Below, in pieces: positions 45,920 through 54,927 of a stretch of DNA of 64,000 nt. Origin of the DNA: Bradyrhizobium sp. AZCC 2262 (GTDB taxonomy: Bacteria > Pseudomonadota > Alphaproteobacteria > Rhizobiales > Xanthobacteraceae). Position numbers and translations under genes: made by a program. The notes beneath the pieces were generated by a model. It had not been told where the DNA came from. It ran no database searches and was given only the letters and a program-made list of their open reading frames with translations. The stretch lies in assembly GCF_036924535.1 (NCBI RefSeq), contig NZ_JAZHRT010000001.1:6572001-6636000 (forward strand), read 5' to 3'. Position 1 is the stretch's first letter, and each line of letters opens with the position of its first letter.

Positions 45920-46654
45920 ATGAAGACCTTGCTGCTGGTGCTTTCCATGGTTGCCGGCGCGCGGGATGCGACCGCGCAGGAGGACGCGCAATGCGTCCGC
46001 GAACGCGCCGCCATGGTCGAAACCATCAAGGATTACACCCGGTCCCATGCCGTTGTTTCGGGACAGCAGGGCTTTTCGGAGCGGGTCCTTGAGGCCATGG
46101 GACAAACGAAACGGCATCTGTTCATTCCCGCGCGATCTTGCTCGATCGCATACGCGGACATGCCGGTCCCGATCGGCCGCGGCCAGACCATATCGCAGCC
46201 GTTCATCGTGGCCTTGATGACAGAGTTGGCCGAGGTCGCGCCCGATCATGTCGTGCTCGAAGTCGGTACGGGTTCGGGCTATCAGGCCGCCATCCTTGCG
46301 CACCTGGCGCGAAAGGTCTGCACCATCGAGATTATCCCGCCATTGGCCGAGGCCGCCGCGAAAACACTCAGAGACCTCCGGTATGACAATGTGAGCGTCA
46401 GGCTTGGCGACGGCTATGTTGGCTGGCCCGAATGCGGTCCCTTTGACGCCATCGTGGTGACCGCCGCGCTCGGGCAGGTACCGCCGCCGCTGATCGAGCA
46501 GCTCAAAGTGGGGGGTCGGCTCGTCATGCCGGTGGGGGCCGAATACGGCACCCAACACCTCACGGTCGTCGAGAAAATCGCCCCTGACAAGACGACAACT
46601 CGCGCCGTCGCCCCCGTGCGATTCGTGCCCTTCACACGCTCACCGAGCCGGTAG
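45920..46654 (+). CDS. pcm: Protein-L-isoaspartate O-methyltransferase with signal peptide
   Basis: 244 aa from ATG 45920. Unlike typical Pcm (about 210 aa, cytosolic), it starts with a signal sequence (MKTLLLVLSMVAGARDATAQ). The enzyme part is canonical: GFSERVLEAMGQTKRHLFIP, IGRGQTISQPFIVALMTE, and the SAM motif VLEVGTGSGYQAA. It repairs isoaspartyl residues. An exported SAM enzyme is odd, because SAM is not known to reach the periplasm. Two Cys after the leader (ECs 25 and about 75) could form a disulfide. Confidence 0.85.
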   Translation: MKTLLLVLSMVAGARDATAQEDAQCVRERAAMVETIKDYTRSHAVVSGQQGFSERVLEAMGQTKRHLFIPARSCSIAYADMPVPIGRGQTISQPFIVALMTELAEVAPDHVVLEVGTGSGYQAAILAHLARKVCTIEIIPPLAEAAAKTLRDLRYDNVSVRLGDGYVGWPECGPFDAIVVTAALGQVPPPLIEQLKVGGRLVMPVGAEYGTQHLTVVEKIAPDKTTTRAVAPVRFVPFTRSPSR

Positions 46655-46658
46655 CGTC

Positions 46659-46726
46659 GTAGCCCGGATGAAGCCAACGGGTCGCGCGAATGCGCGCCCG
46701 ATGACAGGCTCCGCGCAAATCCGGGA
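46659..46726. repeat. Degenerate GTAGCCCGGATGAAG repeat
   Basis: GTAGCCCGGATGAAGCCAAC and a faint inverse CAAATCCGGGA frame GGGTCGCGCGAATGCGCGCC. Related to 4815-4885 and 12887-12964 but less symmetric. Confidence 0.65.
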
Positions 46727-46740
46727 CCTGTCAGACGAGC

Positions 46741-47196
46741 CTAGGACGTCAGCGCCGCCTTCACCATGCCGCTGGCTTTTCCAAAATCCATCTGGCCGGC
46801 GAATTTTGCGCGCAGCACGCCGATCACCTTGCCCATGTCTTTCATGCCGGCGGCGCCGGTCTCGGCGATCGCGGCTGCAATCGCAGCCTTCATCTCGGCT
46901 TCCGACATCTGCTTCGGCAGATAGGCCGAGATGATCGCGATCTCCTCGCGCTCCTGCGCGGCAAGTTCGGCGCGGCCGCCCTTGTCGTAGAGCTCGACCG
47001 ATTCCTGGCGCTGTTTGATCATTTTTTGAAACACACCAAGCAGATCAGCATCTGACAGCGGCGGCTTGCCCTGCCCGCGCGCGTCGATATCGGCGTTCTT
47101 GATGGTCGAATTGACCATGCGCAGCGTGGAAAGCTTGCGCTCGTCCTTCGCCTTCATGGCGTCCTTGACGGCGTTGTTGATGTCGTCGCGCAGCAT
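46741..47196 (-). CDS. GatB/YqeY domain protein
   Basis: 151 aa: LRDDINNAVKDAMKAKDERK, LRMVNSTIKNADIDARG, MIKQRQESVELYDKGGR and the C-terminal tail GAAGMKDMGKVIGVLRAKFA. The domain binds tRNA in the GatB subunit of amidotransferases; the free-standing form has no settled function. Single gene. Confidence 0.92.
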   Translation of the reverse strand: MLRDDINNAVKDAMKAKDERKLSTLRMVNSTIKNADIDARGQGKPPLSDADLLGVFQKMIKQRQESVELYDKGGRAELAAQEREEIAIISAYLPKQMSEAEMKAAIAAAIAETGAAGMKDMGKVIGVLRAKFAGQMDFGKASGMVKAALTS

Positions 47197-47272
47197 GGTT
47201 GCCTCACTGAAAATGGTGGCGCCGGAAGGCCTTTGGTCTATAGGAAGATTCCGCGTCTATATAGGGGCTGAT

Positions 47273-47653
47273 ATGAAAACCAGAAAGGGGCTCGCAACAC
47301 TGGCCATCTGCGTTGCCGTGCTGTGGGCGAGCCGCTTCGGGCCTTACACCTGTGGGAGACTTCCAGGCTTCGTTGCTGAAACCGCCGGCTCGCTGACAAG
47401 CATCCTGGTGTCAGCCGTCCTCCTGACCACTTTTCTGTTTCTTCCCGTCTACGATCTCATTTCCTTCATGACGTACAGGTTCGGCTGGGAAAAGAGCTTC
47501 AATCCGCTCACGGTCTACCCCGGCGAATTTCCCGCGCCGGGACAATCGCCGCTGTCGCAGAAGATCAAGCTGTGGTTGTTCTATCCGCTCGATATTGCCG
47601 TTGTGATCTTTTTCCTGCTGCCTGCGTGGATGAAAGTCGCCTACTGCGGCTGA
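47273..47653 (+). CDS. Membrane protein of unknown function (126 aa)
   Basis: From ATG 47273 (MKTRKGLATLAICVAVLWAS). Three predicted helices: the N-terminal one, SILVSAVLLTTFLFLPVYDL and LDIAVVIFFLLPAWMKVAYC. Between the last two is a polar loop rich in Pro (GEFPAPGQSPLSQK). No family recognised; an upstream frame from 47066 is the shadow of the YqeY gene. Confidence 0.6.
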   Translation: MKTRKGLATLAICVAVLWASRFGPYTCGRLPGFVAETAGSLTSILVSAVLLTTFLFLPVYDLISFMTYRFGWEKSFNPLTVYPGEFPAPGQSPLSQKIKLWLFYPLDIAVVIFFLLPAWMKVAYCG

Positions 47654-47676
47654 GTCGACGCCGTACGCGACACTCA

Positions 47677-48378
47677 CTAGCTCCACAGCCATTCGACCAG
47701 CACGTCGGCGGTTGCCTGCGGCTGTTCCACCTGCGGCAGGTGACCGCAATTGGGCAGGATCACGAGCTTTGCGTTATGAATGTTGTCGGCCATCTCGACC
47801 GACAGCGCGTTCGAAATGGTGTTGTCCTCGTCGCCCGAAAGCACCAGCGTCGGGCATTTGAGGGCCGCCAATGCCGGCCGCGAGTCCGGCCGGCTGATGA
47901 TGGCTTCCTGCTGGCGCACGAAGGCCTCGACCCCGATATCCTCGCCCATGTCATGAACGAGTTGGCGCAGGCTCGCATCCTCGCGTCGCGACGGGTGCAC
48001 GAAGCCGGGAAACAGATCGTCCAGCACGGCGCGGTATTCGCCACCTTTCGCGCGGGCCATCATGGTGCGGCGGCGGGCGGTCGCCTCCGGCGTATCCGGC
48101 CGGGCCTGGGTATTGAGCAGCGCCAGTTTTGCCACCCGTTCGGGCGCCTGCCGCATGATCTCGAAGGCGATATAACCGCCCATCGAATGCCCGGCGAGCG
48201 CGAAGCGCGGCGGCGCCTCGGCCAGAATCCGTCGCGCGATCAGGGCCATATGGCCGTCGCGGATGTGGTTGGCGACCGTCACCGGGCCGAACCGCCATAA
48301 CGCCTGCACCACGGGGGCGTAGATCCGCGGCGAGCTGACCAAGCCGGGAATGAGCAGGATCGGCATCGCATTGTCCAT
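47677..48378 (-). CDS. Alpha/beta hydrolase
   Basis: 233 aa from ATG 48378. Nucleophile elbow FALAGHSMGGYIAFEIMRQA with catalytic Ser, Asp in LVLSGDEDNTISNALS and His in CGHLPQVEQPQATAD. It resembles small esterases or acyl hydrolases of the RsbQ/BioH-like type; the substrate is unknown. The helical lid between strands 6 and 7 is short. Divergent from carA. Confidence 0.88.
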   Translation of the reverse strand: MDNAMPILLIPGLVSSPRIYAPVVQALWRFGPVTVANHIRDGHMALIARRILAEAPPRFALAGHSMGGYIAFEIMRQAPERVAKLALLNTQARPDTPEATARRRTMMARAKGGEYRAVLDDLFPGFVHPSRREDASLRQLVHDMGEDIGVEAFVRQQEAIISRPDSRPALAALKCPTLVLSGDEDNTISNALSVEMADNIHNAKLVILPNCGHLPQVEQPQATADVLVEWLWS

Positions 48379-48553
48379 GCCCGGCTCCCGGATTGGCGGC
48401 AAAAACGTGCGAAAAGGCGGAAAAGCCCAGTCTAGGGCCGCGGAACCGGCTGTCAAATATGCGGCAAACGCATGTGAATAGCCGGTTTTCTTTGGGCTTT
48501 CCTGGCGCTCCGGCTTTGACGCGCAGGGCCGCTTGCGACTATGAAGTGCGCTC

Positions 48554-49744
48554 ATGACAATATCTGAAAACGCCTCAGCCTGGCCGGACCACAAACCGAC
48601 CGCGCTCCTCGTGCTTGCCGACGGTACCGTGCTGGAAGGTTTTGGCCTCGGCGCGGAAGGCCACGCCGTCGGCGAGGTCTGCTTCAATACCGCGATGACC
48701 GGCTATGAGGAGATCCTCACCGATCCGTCCTATGCCGGGCAGCTCATCACCTTCACTTTCCCGCATATCGGCAATGTCGGCACCAACGAGGAAGACATCG
48801 AGACGGTGAACATGGCGGCCACGCCCGGCGCGCGCGGCGTGATCCTGCGCACGGCCATTACCGATCCCTCGAACTACCGCGCCACGAAACATCTCGACCA
48901 GTGGCTGCGCGCCCGCGGCATCATCGGCCTCTCCGGCATCGACACCCGCGCGCTGACCGCGCTGATCCGCAGCAAGGGCATGCCGAATGCCGTCATCGCC
49001 CATTCGAAGAGCGGCGAGTTCGACCTGCATGGCCTGAAGGAAGAGGCGCGCGAATGGCCGGGCCTCGAGGGCATGGATTTGGTGCCGATGGTGACGTCGG
49101 CCCAGCGCTTCACCTGGGACGAGACGCCATGGGCCTGGGAAAAGGGTTTTGGCCGGCAGAGCGAGCCGGAGTTCAACGTGGTCGCGATCGACTACGGCAT
49201 CAAGCGCAACATTTTGCGGCTGCTCGCCGGTGAAGGCTGCAAGGTCACGGTAGTGCCCGCGACGACGTCGGCCAACGACATTCTGGCGATGAAGCCCGAC
49301 GGCGTGTTCCTGAGCAACGGCCCGGGCGATCCGGCCGCCACCGGCAAATACGCGGTGCCTGTGATCCAGCAGGTGATTGCGTCGGGCACGCCGACCTTCG
49401 GCATCTGCCTTGGTCACCAGATGCTGGGCCTGGCCGTCGGCGCCAAGACCATGAAGATGCACCAGGGCCATCACGGCGCCAACCATCCGGTCAAGGACGA
49501 GACCACCGGCAAGGTGGAGATCACCTCCATGAACCACGGCTTTGCCGTAGACCAGGCGACGCTGCCGGAAGGCGCGACGCAGACCCACATCTCGCTGTTC
49601 GACGGCTCCAATTGCGGCATTCAGCTCAAGGGCAAGCCGGTGTTCTCTGTGCAGTATCACCCCGAGGCCTCGCCGGGCCCGCGCGACTCGCATTATCTGT
49701 TCAAGCGATTTGCGGACCTGATGCGGGCGAACAAGCGGGCGTAG
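48554..49744 (+). CDS. carA: Carbamoyl-phosphate synthase small chain (glutaminase)
   Basis: 396 aa, full length. N-terminal domain ([40 protein letters not shown]) and class-I glutamine amidotransferase with nucleophile Cys in [14 protein letters not shown] and His/Glu in [14 protein letters not shown]. It supplies ammonia to CarB for arginine and pyrimidine synthesis. carB is not within this window on either strand. Confidence 0.97.
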   Translation: MTISENASAWPDHKPTALLVLADGTVLEGFGLGAEGHAVGEVCFNTAMTGYEEILTDPSYAGQLITFTFPHIGNVGTNEEDIETVNMAATPGARGVILRTAITDPSNYRATKHLDQWLRARGIIGLSGIDTRALTALIRSKGMPNAVIAHSKSGEFDLHGLKEEAREWPGLEGMDLVPMVTSAQRFTWDETPWAWEKGFGRQSEPEFNVVAIDYGIKRNILRLLAGEGCKVTVVPATTSANDILAMKPDGVFLSNGPGDPAATGKYAVPVIQQVIASGTPTFGICLGHQMLGLAVGAKTMKMHQGHHGANHPVKDETTGKVEITSMNHGFAVDQATLPEGATQTHISLFDGSNCGIQLKGKPVFSVQYHPEASPGPRDSHYLFKRFADLMRANKRA

Positions 49745-49756
49745 GATCGCCGCGGG

Positions 49757-49880
49757 TGTGCCCCGGATGCTACGCAGCGCGCCGCATCTTTCCGGCGTGA
49801 TGCGCTGCTGGTCCGGGGTCCATCGTGGCCATCGGTCCCGGCTCTGCGGAGCAGCGTTGCACGCTGCGCCGCTCCGGGAC
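49757..49880. repeat. Intergenic repeat with GTCCCGG...CCGGGAC palindrome
   Basis: GTCCCGGCTCTGCGGAGCAG and the inverse CGCTGCGCCGCTCCGGGAC (49835-49880) around TTGCA; a second pair GCCCCGGATGC / TCCGGGG lies before. It ends in the gap between carA and the thioesterase gene. Confidence 0.7.
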
Positions 49881-49946
49881 GCAAGAGTTGCGAGCATCGG
49901 TGCGTTTTAGTGTGATGCTTATCATCATAACCCGGACCCCATCTTC

Positions 49947-50447
49947 ATGGACGCCAAGCCCGCCGCCCCCAAGGTCGAATACGGAGTGACGCCGACGCAG
50001 GTGATGGCGTCGATGTCGGGGCTCGACTTCGTCCGCGGCATCTTCGAGGGCAAACTGCCGTCGCCGCCTATCATGCAGAACGTCGAGCCGTACGATCAGA
50101 CGGCCGAGGTCGGCCACGTCGTGTTCCACAGCGTGCCTGGTTTCCGCCACTACAACCCGATTGGCTCGGTGCATGGCGGCTATGCCGCGATCCTGCTGAA
50201 TTCCGCGATGGGGCTTGCGGTTCACACCGCGCTTCCCGCCGCCACCGGTTACACCACGCTGGAATTCAAGATCTCTTTCATCAGGGGCATGAGCCAGGAT
50301 ACCGGCCCTGTGCGCACCGAGGGCAAAACGCTCAATGTCGGCCGCCGCGCCGCCACCGCAGAGGCGCGCATCACCGACGCAAGAGGCCGGCTGCTCGCGC
50401 ATGCGACGACGACGTGCCTGGTTTTCGAGATTCCGAAGGGAACGTGA
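49947..50447 (+). CDS. PaaI-family thioesterase (hotdog fold)
   Basis: 166 aa. Hotdog features: GFRHYNPIGSVHGGYAAILL, where His-Gly-Gly is the family signature, TTLEFKISFIRGM, and GRLLAHATTTCLVF. Likely splits a CoA thioester of an aromatic or medium-chain acid. Single gene followed by a palindrome. Confidence 0.9.
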   Translation: MDAKPAAPKVEYGVTPTQVMASMSGLDFVRGIFEGKLPSPPIMQNVEPYDQTAEVGHVVFHSVPGFRHYNPIGSVHGGYAAILLNSAMGLAVHTALPAATGYTTLEFKISFIRGMSQDTGPVRTEGKTLNVGRRAATAEARITDARGRLLAHATTTCLVFEIPKGT

Positions 50448-50473
50448 AGCGCGGATTTCAGTTTGAAGTTTGT

Positions 50474-50549
50474 AGGGTGGGCAAAGCGAAGCGTGCCCAC
50501 CATTGCTTGCGTAATGCTGATGGTGGGCACGCTTCGCTTTGCCCACCCT
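50474..50549. repeat. Near-perfect palindrome GGGTGGGCAAAGCGAAGCG
   Basis: AGGGTGGGCAAAGCGAAGCG and CGCTTCGCTTTGCCCACCCT are exact inverses; the following GTGCCCACCA / TGGTGGGCAC continue the stem. A long stem of about 30 bp around TTGCTTGCGTAATGCTGA-like loop sequence. Could act as a terminator for the thioesterase gene. Confidence 0.9.
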
Positions 50550-50568
50550 CCGATTTCGGAGGAAGCCA

Positions 50569-51102
50569 ATGTCCGTCGTCAGCGCCGATATCGAGCCTCT
50601 CACCTTCATCTTCGAGGACGACGGCCTCGTGCCCAACAATCCCCTGCCGTTTTTGGTCTACAAGGGCGCGATCGACGTCGCCAACGATCACCCGGAAAAG
50701 ACCATCGAGGGGCTGTTCGGCGCCAATGGCTGGGGCGCGATGTGGCGAAATGGCGTCTACGATTATCTGCATTATCATTCGACCGTGCATGAAGCATTAG
50801 GCGTTGCCCGAGGAAGTGCGCGCGTGCAGTTTGGCGGTGACCACGGCAAGCCACTCGATATCTCGGCCGGCGACGTCGCGATCCTGCCCGCCGGCACCGG
50901 GCATCAGCTGATCTCGGCGAGCAAAGATTTTTGTGTGGTCGGCGCCTATCCGCCGGGCCCGCCGATGCAGATCACGCGGCCGACGCCGGAGGACCATGCG
51001 AAGGCGTTGAAGACCATCCCGCAGGTAAAGCTGCCGAAGACCGATCCGGTGCGCGGCGAAGATGGCCCGCTGGTCCGGCTATGGAAGGGCAGCGCGGCTT
51101 AG
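50569..51102 (+). CDS. Cupin-fold protein
   Basis: 177 aa from ATG 50569 with a CGGAGGAA ribosome site. Cupin markers: YLHYHSTVHEALGVARGSAR (first metal motif, HxH...E-like), then GDVAILPAGTGHQLISASKD with the second-motif His. Resembles single-domain cupins of the 'cupin_2' or YML079-like kind; substrate unknown. No signal peptide. Confidence 0.85.
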   Translation: MSVVSADIEPLTFIFEDDGLVPNNPLPFLVYKGAIDVANDHPEKTIEGLFGANGWGAMWRNGVYDYLHYHSTVHEALGVARGSARVQFGGDHGKPLDISAGDVAILPAGTGHQLISASKDFCVVGAYPPGPPMQITRPTPEDHAKALKTIPQVKLPKTDPVRGEDGPLVRLWKGSAA

Positions 51103-51115
51103 ACGACTGCGCCCG

Positions 51116-51346
51116 TCATTTGGGAGGCTGCAATTCGCCTTCGGTCCAGCCAACGGCATTGGATTTGAGCGGATCGAAGGCCACCGTCCTGGTTTCGGTG
51201 TGGCCGCATTTTGCGCATTCGAACGTTCGTTGCTCCAAACCTTCCGGCCCATCCGAAACGGCAGTCGTGGTCATCCGCGCCTCGCAATCGGGGCAACGCG
51301 GCCGCATCGGCAGAAGCTCTGGAGGGGGTCTTTCCGGGGCTAGCAT
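51116..51346 (-). CDS. Small zinc-ribbon protein (76 aa)
   Basis: Start at ATG 51346 (MLAPERPPPELLPMRPRCPD) is tentative; the conserved part begins MRPRCPDCEARMTTTAVSDG and continues FECAKCGHTETRTVAFDPL. Two CxxC pairs (CPDC, CAKC) would bind one zinc. The protein is common in Bradyrhizobium relatives; function unknown. It converges with the cupin gene 13 bases away. Confidence 0.7.
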   Translation of the reverse strand: MLAPERPPPELLPMRPRCPDCEARMTTTAVSDGPEGLEQRTFECAKCGHTETRTVAFDPLKSNAVGWTEGELQPPK

Positions 51347-51557
51347 GACACTCACCCAGCGTTGAGTTGAACCTATCGGCGCCTGCAATTCGCGCGCCGA
51401 CAACCTTCACAAAGGCCTAATCTAACCAGTGAAAACGCCCTTCGATCCGTCCAGTACCCGACACTGGGCACAATAGTGCCAAATATATCCGCCGAACTGT
51501 CCGATACCCGACTATCTGCGCGGAATTAATTGGCTATTGCTGTTGCTTGCGCCCATT

Positions 51558-52337
51558 ATGGGTTCATCGCCGGACTATTCCGAGGCATCGGTGACAGAGA
51601 GAGTTGAAGCTCCCGCCGATGTTGCGTTGGAGCTACTCGTGGCCGCAGAAAATCACCTTCTGGGTTTGCTGGATGCTTCCGCGCTGGCCCTGCTGAAGCC
51701 GCACATGCGGACGATATCAGTCGAACATGGCGAACTGTTGCACGGCTCCGCGTCGGACGTCGAGTTCGCCTATTTCCCGCGCTCCTGCATCATTTCCATA
51801 CTCGCCGGCACCGATCAGGGCGCGACCACCGAGACTTCCATCGTCGGCCGTGAGGGCATGGTCGGATCCTCCACCATCCACGGCATCACGACGTCGTTTG
51901 CAGAGTCGATCGTGCAGGTCGCCGGCGAAGCCGTGCGCATCCCTGCCGCGGAAGTTCATCGCGTCGGGCGCGAGAGCGAAAGCTTTCGAAAGATCGTCGC
52001 GCTGTTCGATCTCTCCTTGCTCGCGCAGTCGCAGCAATCGACCGCCTGCCAGGCGCTGCACCAGGTGGAAGCCCGCGCCGCGCGCTGGCTCCTGCAGTGC
52101 AGCCGACGGCTCGGCAGCCACGACATCCGGCTGACCCAGGAATTCTTCGGGCAGATGCTCGGCGTCCAGCGCACCACCATCAATCTGGTCGAGCGCACCC
52201 TGCAGAACGCCGGCCTCGTTGAGATCGGCCGGGGCCGCATTTCGATCGTCGACGCGAAAGGGCTGCTTGCGGTCTCCTGCGACTGCTACGAGCGCATCGA
52301 GAAACGGTACGAAGAATTGCTGGGCCCGCTCGACTAG
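51558..52337 (+). CDS. Crp/Fnr-family transcriptional regulator
   Basis: 259 aa from ATG 51558. Cyclic-nucleotide-like sensor domain (YFPRSCIISILAGTDQGATT) without the cAMP-binding signature RxS, and a Crp-type HTH (EFFGQMLGVQRTTINLVERT). No Fnr-type Cys cluster at the N-terminus. Effector unknown. Followed 89 bases later by a response regulator, with which it may share a stress role. Confidence 0.9.
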   Translation: MGSSPDYSEASVTERVEAPADVALELLVAAENHLLGLLDASALALLKPHMRTISVEHGELLHGSASDVEFAYFPRSCIISILAGTDQGATTETSIVGREGMVGSSTIHGITTSFAESIVQVAGEAVRIPAAEVHRVGRESESFRKIVALFDLSLLAQSQQSTACQALHQVEARAARWLLQCSRRLGSHDIRLTQEFFGQMLGVQRTTINLVERTLQNAGLVEIGRGRISIVDAKGLLAVSCDCYERIEKRYEELLGPLD

Positions 52338-52426
52338 ATTTGTTTCCTGCTTGCGGAACGAACTAGCCAGGAGTGTGTTGGCGTCTCGCGGTAGTTCGGA
52401 TAGCCGACATTTTAATCAGCGCCGCG

Positions 52427-52831
52427 ATGCCCCACCCAGCCACAGGGTCGACGCCGATGCAGCCACGCGCGCGCAAGCGACTTGTCGTGCTTATCGTCGA
52501 GGACGAGTTTCTGGTCCGGATCGATACCACGAAAACGATCGAGGCCGCCGGGTTCGAGGCTGTCGAAGCCGGAAACGTGGATGAAGCAATCGCCATCCTC
52601 AAGGCGCGCGACGATATCCACCTCATCTTCACCGACATCCACATGCCGGGTTCGATGGACGGGCTGAAACTCGCTCACTTCGTGAGAAATCGCTGGCCGC
52701 CGGTCAAGATCATTGCAACGTCGGGCCACGCCCGGATCACCGAGAGCGACCTTCCCGACGGCGCGCGTTTTCTGCAAAAGCCCTACACCGCAACAAAGAT
52801 CACCTCGGCATTGCGTGAACTGATCCAGTAA
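52427..52831 (+). CDS. Single-domain response regulator
   Basis: 134 aa. Start is unsure: ATG 52427 is listed; ATG 52457 (MQPRARKRLVVLIVEDEFLV) also fits. Receiver features: VEDEFLVRID, phospho-Asp in LIFTDIHMPGSMDGLK, Thr/Ser in IIATSGHARI and Lys in FLQKPYTATKI. No output domain. Like 13657-14055 but not closely similar. Confidence 0.88.
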   Translation: MPHPATGSTPMQPRARKRLVVLIVEDEFLVRIDTTKTIEAAGFEAVEAGNVDEAIAILKARDDIHLIFTDIHMPGSMDGLKLAHFVRNRWPPVKIIATSGHARITESDLPDGARFLQKPYTATKITSALRELIQ

Positions 52832-52841
52832 CCGTGCTGGA

Positions 52842-53144
52842 TCAACCGCGGCTGGCGATCGGCAAGTTTGAACTGGCAGAATCCGATACCGGCTCGCCTG
52901 AGGAAACGCGCATCGCGGCGACCCGGGCGACGAAAAGCCCGATGACGAGATTTGCCCGTTCGGTCTCCAGCTTGTCGCGGACCGGCCCGTTCGGCTCCGT
53001 CGCGCACATGGTCTTGATGCAATCAAGGGTGCGGGCCAATGAATCGACCACCGCCAATATCGGTTCCATGGAGGGCGGCGCCACTGCCAGCGGCTCCGAC
53101 GCCGCTTCAGACTTCGTGCCAGGAAATTCAATTACTTTCTGCAT
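52842..53144 (-). CDS. Small hypothetical protein (100 aa)
   Basis: MQKVIEFPGTKSEAASEPLA, then PPSMEPILAVVDSLARTLDC, LETERANLVIGLFVARVAAM. One amphipathic helical core, soluble. No family recognised. Shadow frames are weaker, and the codon use looks genuine. Confidence 0.5.
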   Translation of the reverse strand: MQKVIEFPGTKSEAASEPLAVAPPSMEPILAVVDSLARTLDCIKTMCATEPNGPVRDKLETERANLVIGLFVARVAAMRVSSGEPVSDSASSNLPIASRG

Positions 53145-53329
53145 CGTTCAATTCCAAATCTCAACAGCCAGTAATGCACAAAACAGTTGCATCGTCCGGC
53201 ACGGGCGTATCGGACGGCTTTCATCATAGCGACACCCCGCGCAGGCTCGCTTAAATTGATTATCGGAATCTTGCAGTACCATCTAAAGACGTGCGCTTTT
53301 TGCGCGCATCCGGTTTACGTCTGGGCCGG

Positions 53330-54439
53330 CTAGAGATAGGCCGTATAGGAACTGATCCATACCAGAATGGACGCCAGAAGGCCGATCACGCCGGCGTTGC
53401 CGGCAAAAGCGGTGGCGCTGCCGGACATTCCCAGCCGAAGCTGGTCGCGGTTCATCCCGTCGGGTATCGATATGACAGCCGGAAACACCGTCGCCCCGCC
53501 GAGCGCGTTGGTGCGCGCCAGCGTCCCCGACACCGCGATCTGCCCCTGGCCGATGCCCTTCGGGATCGCAATGATCCTGGCGTGATAGATGCGGCCCGGA
53601 ACGTTGTCGAACACGATATCGACGGGTGCGCCTTCCTTGATGGTCTGAAAGCCGTTTTGCGAAAACATTCCGACCAGCGTGATTTCGTTCTCGACAATGA
53701 ACGACATCGCCGAGCGCGCCTGCAGCGCGCGATCACCGACGGACAATGCGACAACGGTGACATAGCCGTCGGCGGGCGCGCGAATGTCTGTCTGCGACAA
53801 TTCCCATTTTGCGTTATCGAGCTGCGCCTGAAGCTGCGCGACCGTGGTGTTGACGCCGCCGATCTCGGAATCCAGCGCGAGCTTGGCACTCTGCTGCGCC
53901 GCCTTGGCCGCAACCAGCTGCGCCGACACCGTCTCATACTGCACTTGTTTATCCTGCGCCTGAAATTCCGTGTTTGCCATATCCGCTGCCAGCGTCTCGA
54001 TGTCGGCAAGACGCTTTTTGTTGTAGGCGGCCTGTGCAGTGAGCCCCGTAACATTCGCCGTCGCTTGCTCGTAGTTCGATTTCAGGATCTCGACCTGCTG
54101 CTTCGCCGCAGCGAGCGAGGCCTGCAACTGCGTGACCTTGTACTGAAACGGCGCCGGGTCGATTTGAAACAGCACGTCGTTGACTTTCACCGGCACGTTC
54201 GGTTTGACCGGGATCGCGACAATCTGTCCTGTCACATTCGGCGTCACCTCCACCACGCGACCGGTAACCGTCACCCGCCCGGACGGCGTGAGATAGTTAA
54301 AAAGCGCGAGAAATGTCGCGAGGATAAATCCGCCGACGAGCAGCGAGACAGTCCCCGACAACCAGCCCCACCGCACCAGTTTGAATTTCGAGAACACGGC
54401 CCACAGCGCGACGAGATAGAGGCACAGAATGATGATCAT
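53330..54439 (-). CDS. HlyD/EmrA-type membrane fusion protein
   Basis: 369 aa with two N-terminal hydrophobic segments (ILCLYLVALWAVFSKF, LLVGGFILATFLALFNYL), unusual for the family where one is normal. Biotinyl-lipoyl-like core VTVTGRVVEVTPNVTGQIVA, a long coiled-coil hairpin from about residue 100 to 220, IRAPADGYVTVVALSVGD and beta-barrel part. A C-terminal hydrophobic stretch (GVIGLLASILVWISSYTAYL) adds another membrane helix. No transporter gene is next to it in this window. Confidence 0.85.
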   Translation of the reverse strand: MIIILCLYLVALWAVFSKFKLVRWGWLSGTVSLLVGGFILATFLALFNYLTPSGRVTVTGRVVEVTPNVTGQIVAIPVKPNVPVKVNDVLFQIDPAPFQYKVTQLQASLAAAKQQVEILKSNYEQATANVTGLTAQAAYNKKRLADIETLAADMANTEFQAQDKQVQYETVSAQLVAAKAAQQSAKLALDSEIGGVNTTVAQLQAQLDNAKWELSQTDIRAPADGYVTVVALSVGDRALQARSAMSFIVENEITLVGMFSQNGFQTIKEGAPVDIVFDNVPGRIYHARIIAIPKGIGQGQIAVSGTLARTNALGGATVFPAVISIPDGMNRDQLRLGMSGSATAFAGNAGVIGLLASILVWISSYTAYL

Positions 54440-54664
54440 GGCTGGCCCTCACCATTGGGTTGTGTTACAGTTTCACTCGTGAGGAGGTTTCAGGAATATA
54501 ATAATATCACCTCATAGCAACTTTTTTTACCACGCCTAATTTCGATTTCGCATACGCCGTCAGGCGTTTGAAGCAGCTACGTCGCACTTTCTCTTGCAAA
54601 TGCACTCGCGCGCCCAAGCGCGAATGCTTCGAGTCGCTCAGTCGATTTTTGAAGGAATGGTGTC

Positions 54665-54886
54665 ATGCGTACCACGACGTTGAATCAGATTTTCGGAATG
54701 CTCGCCATAACGGCGATAATGTTCGGTGCCGAAACAGCAATTGCTCAGAATGCTGCAGCACCGCCCTCCATGAAAACAATCGGCACACCTTCGGCTATTA
54801 TCCCTACCCGCCTTGCTATTGAAATCAGCGAAAGGAGGGCGCCGCTTCTCCCGATCTCAAATGGGTACCGCTTAAGATTCAGTTAG
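54665..54886 (+). CDS. Small exported peptide or gene fragment (73 aa)
   Basis: A good signal peptide (MRTTTLNQIFGMLAITAIMF, GAETAIAQ) is preceded by AAGGAATGGTGTC. After about 40 residues the sequence turns to low-conservation Arg-rich text. Another frame after it (KEGAASPDLKWVPLKIQL) runs towards the next gene without a start, so this may be the head of a decayed exported protein with a frameshift. Low certainty. Confidence 0.4.
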   Translation: MRTTTLNQIFGMLAITAIMFGAETAIAQNAAAPPSMKTIGTPSAIIPTRLAIEISERRAPLLPISNGYRLRFS

Positions 54887-54927
54887 GGCCAGAGACGGGC
54901 AAGCGGGATGCATTTTCGGAGGCAGCC

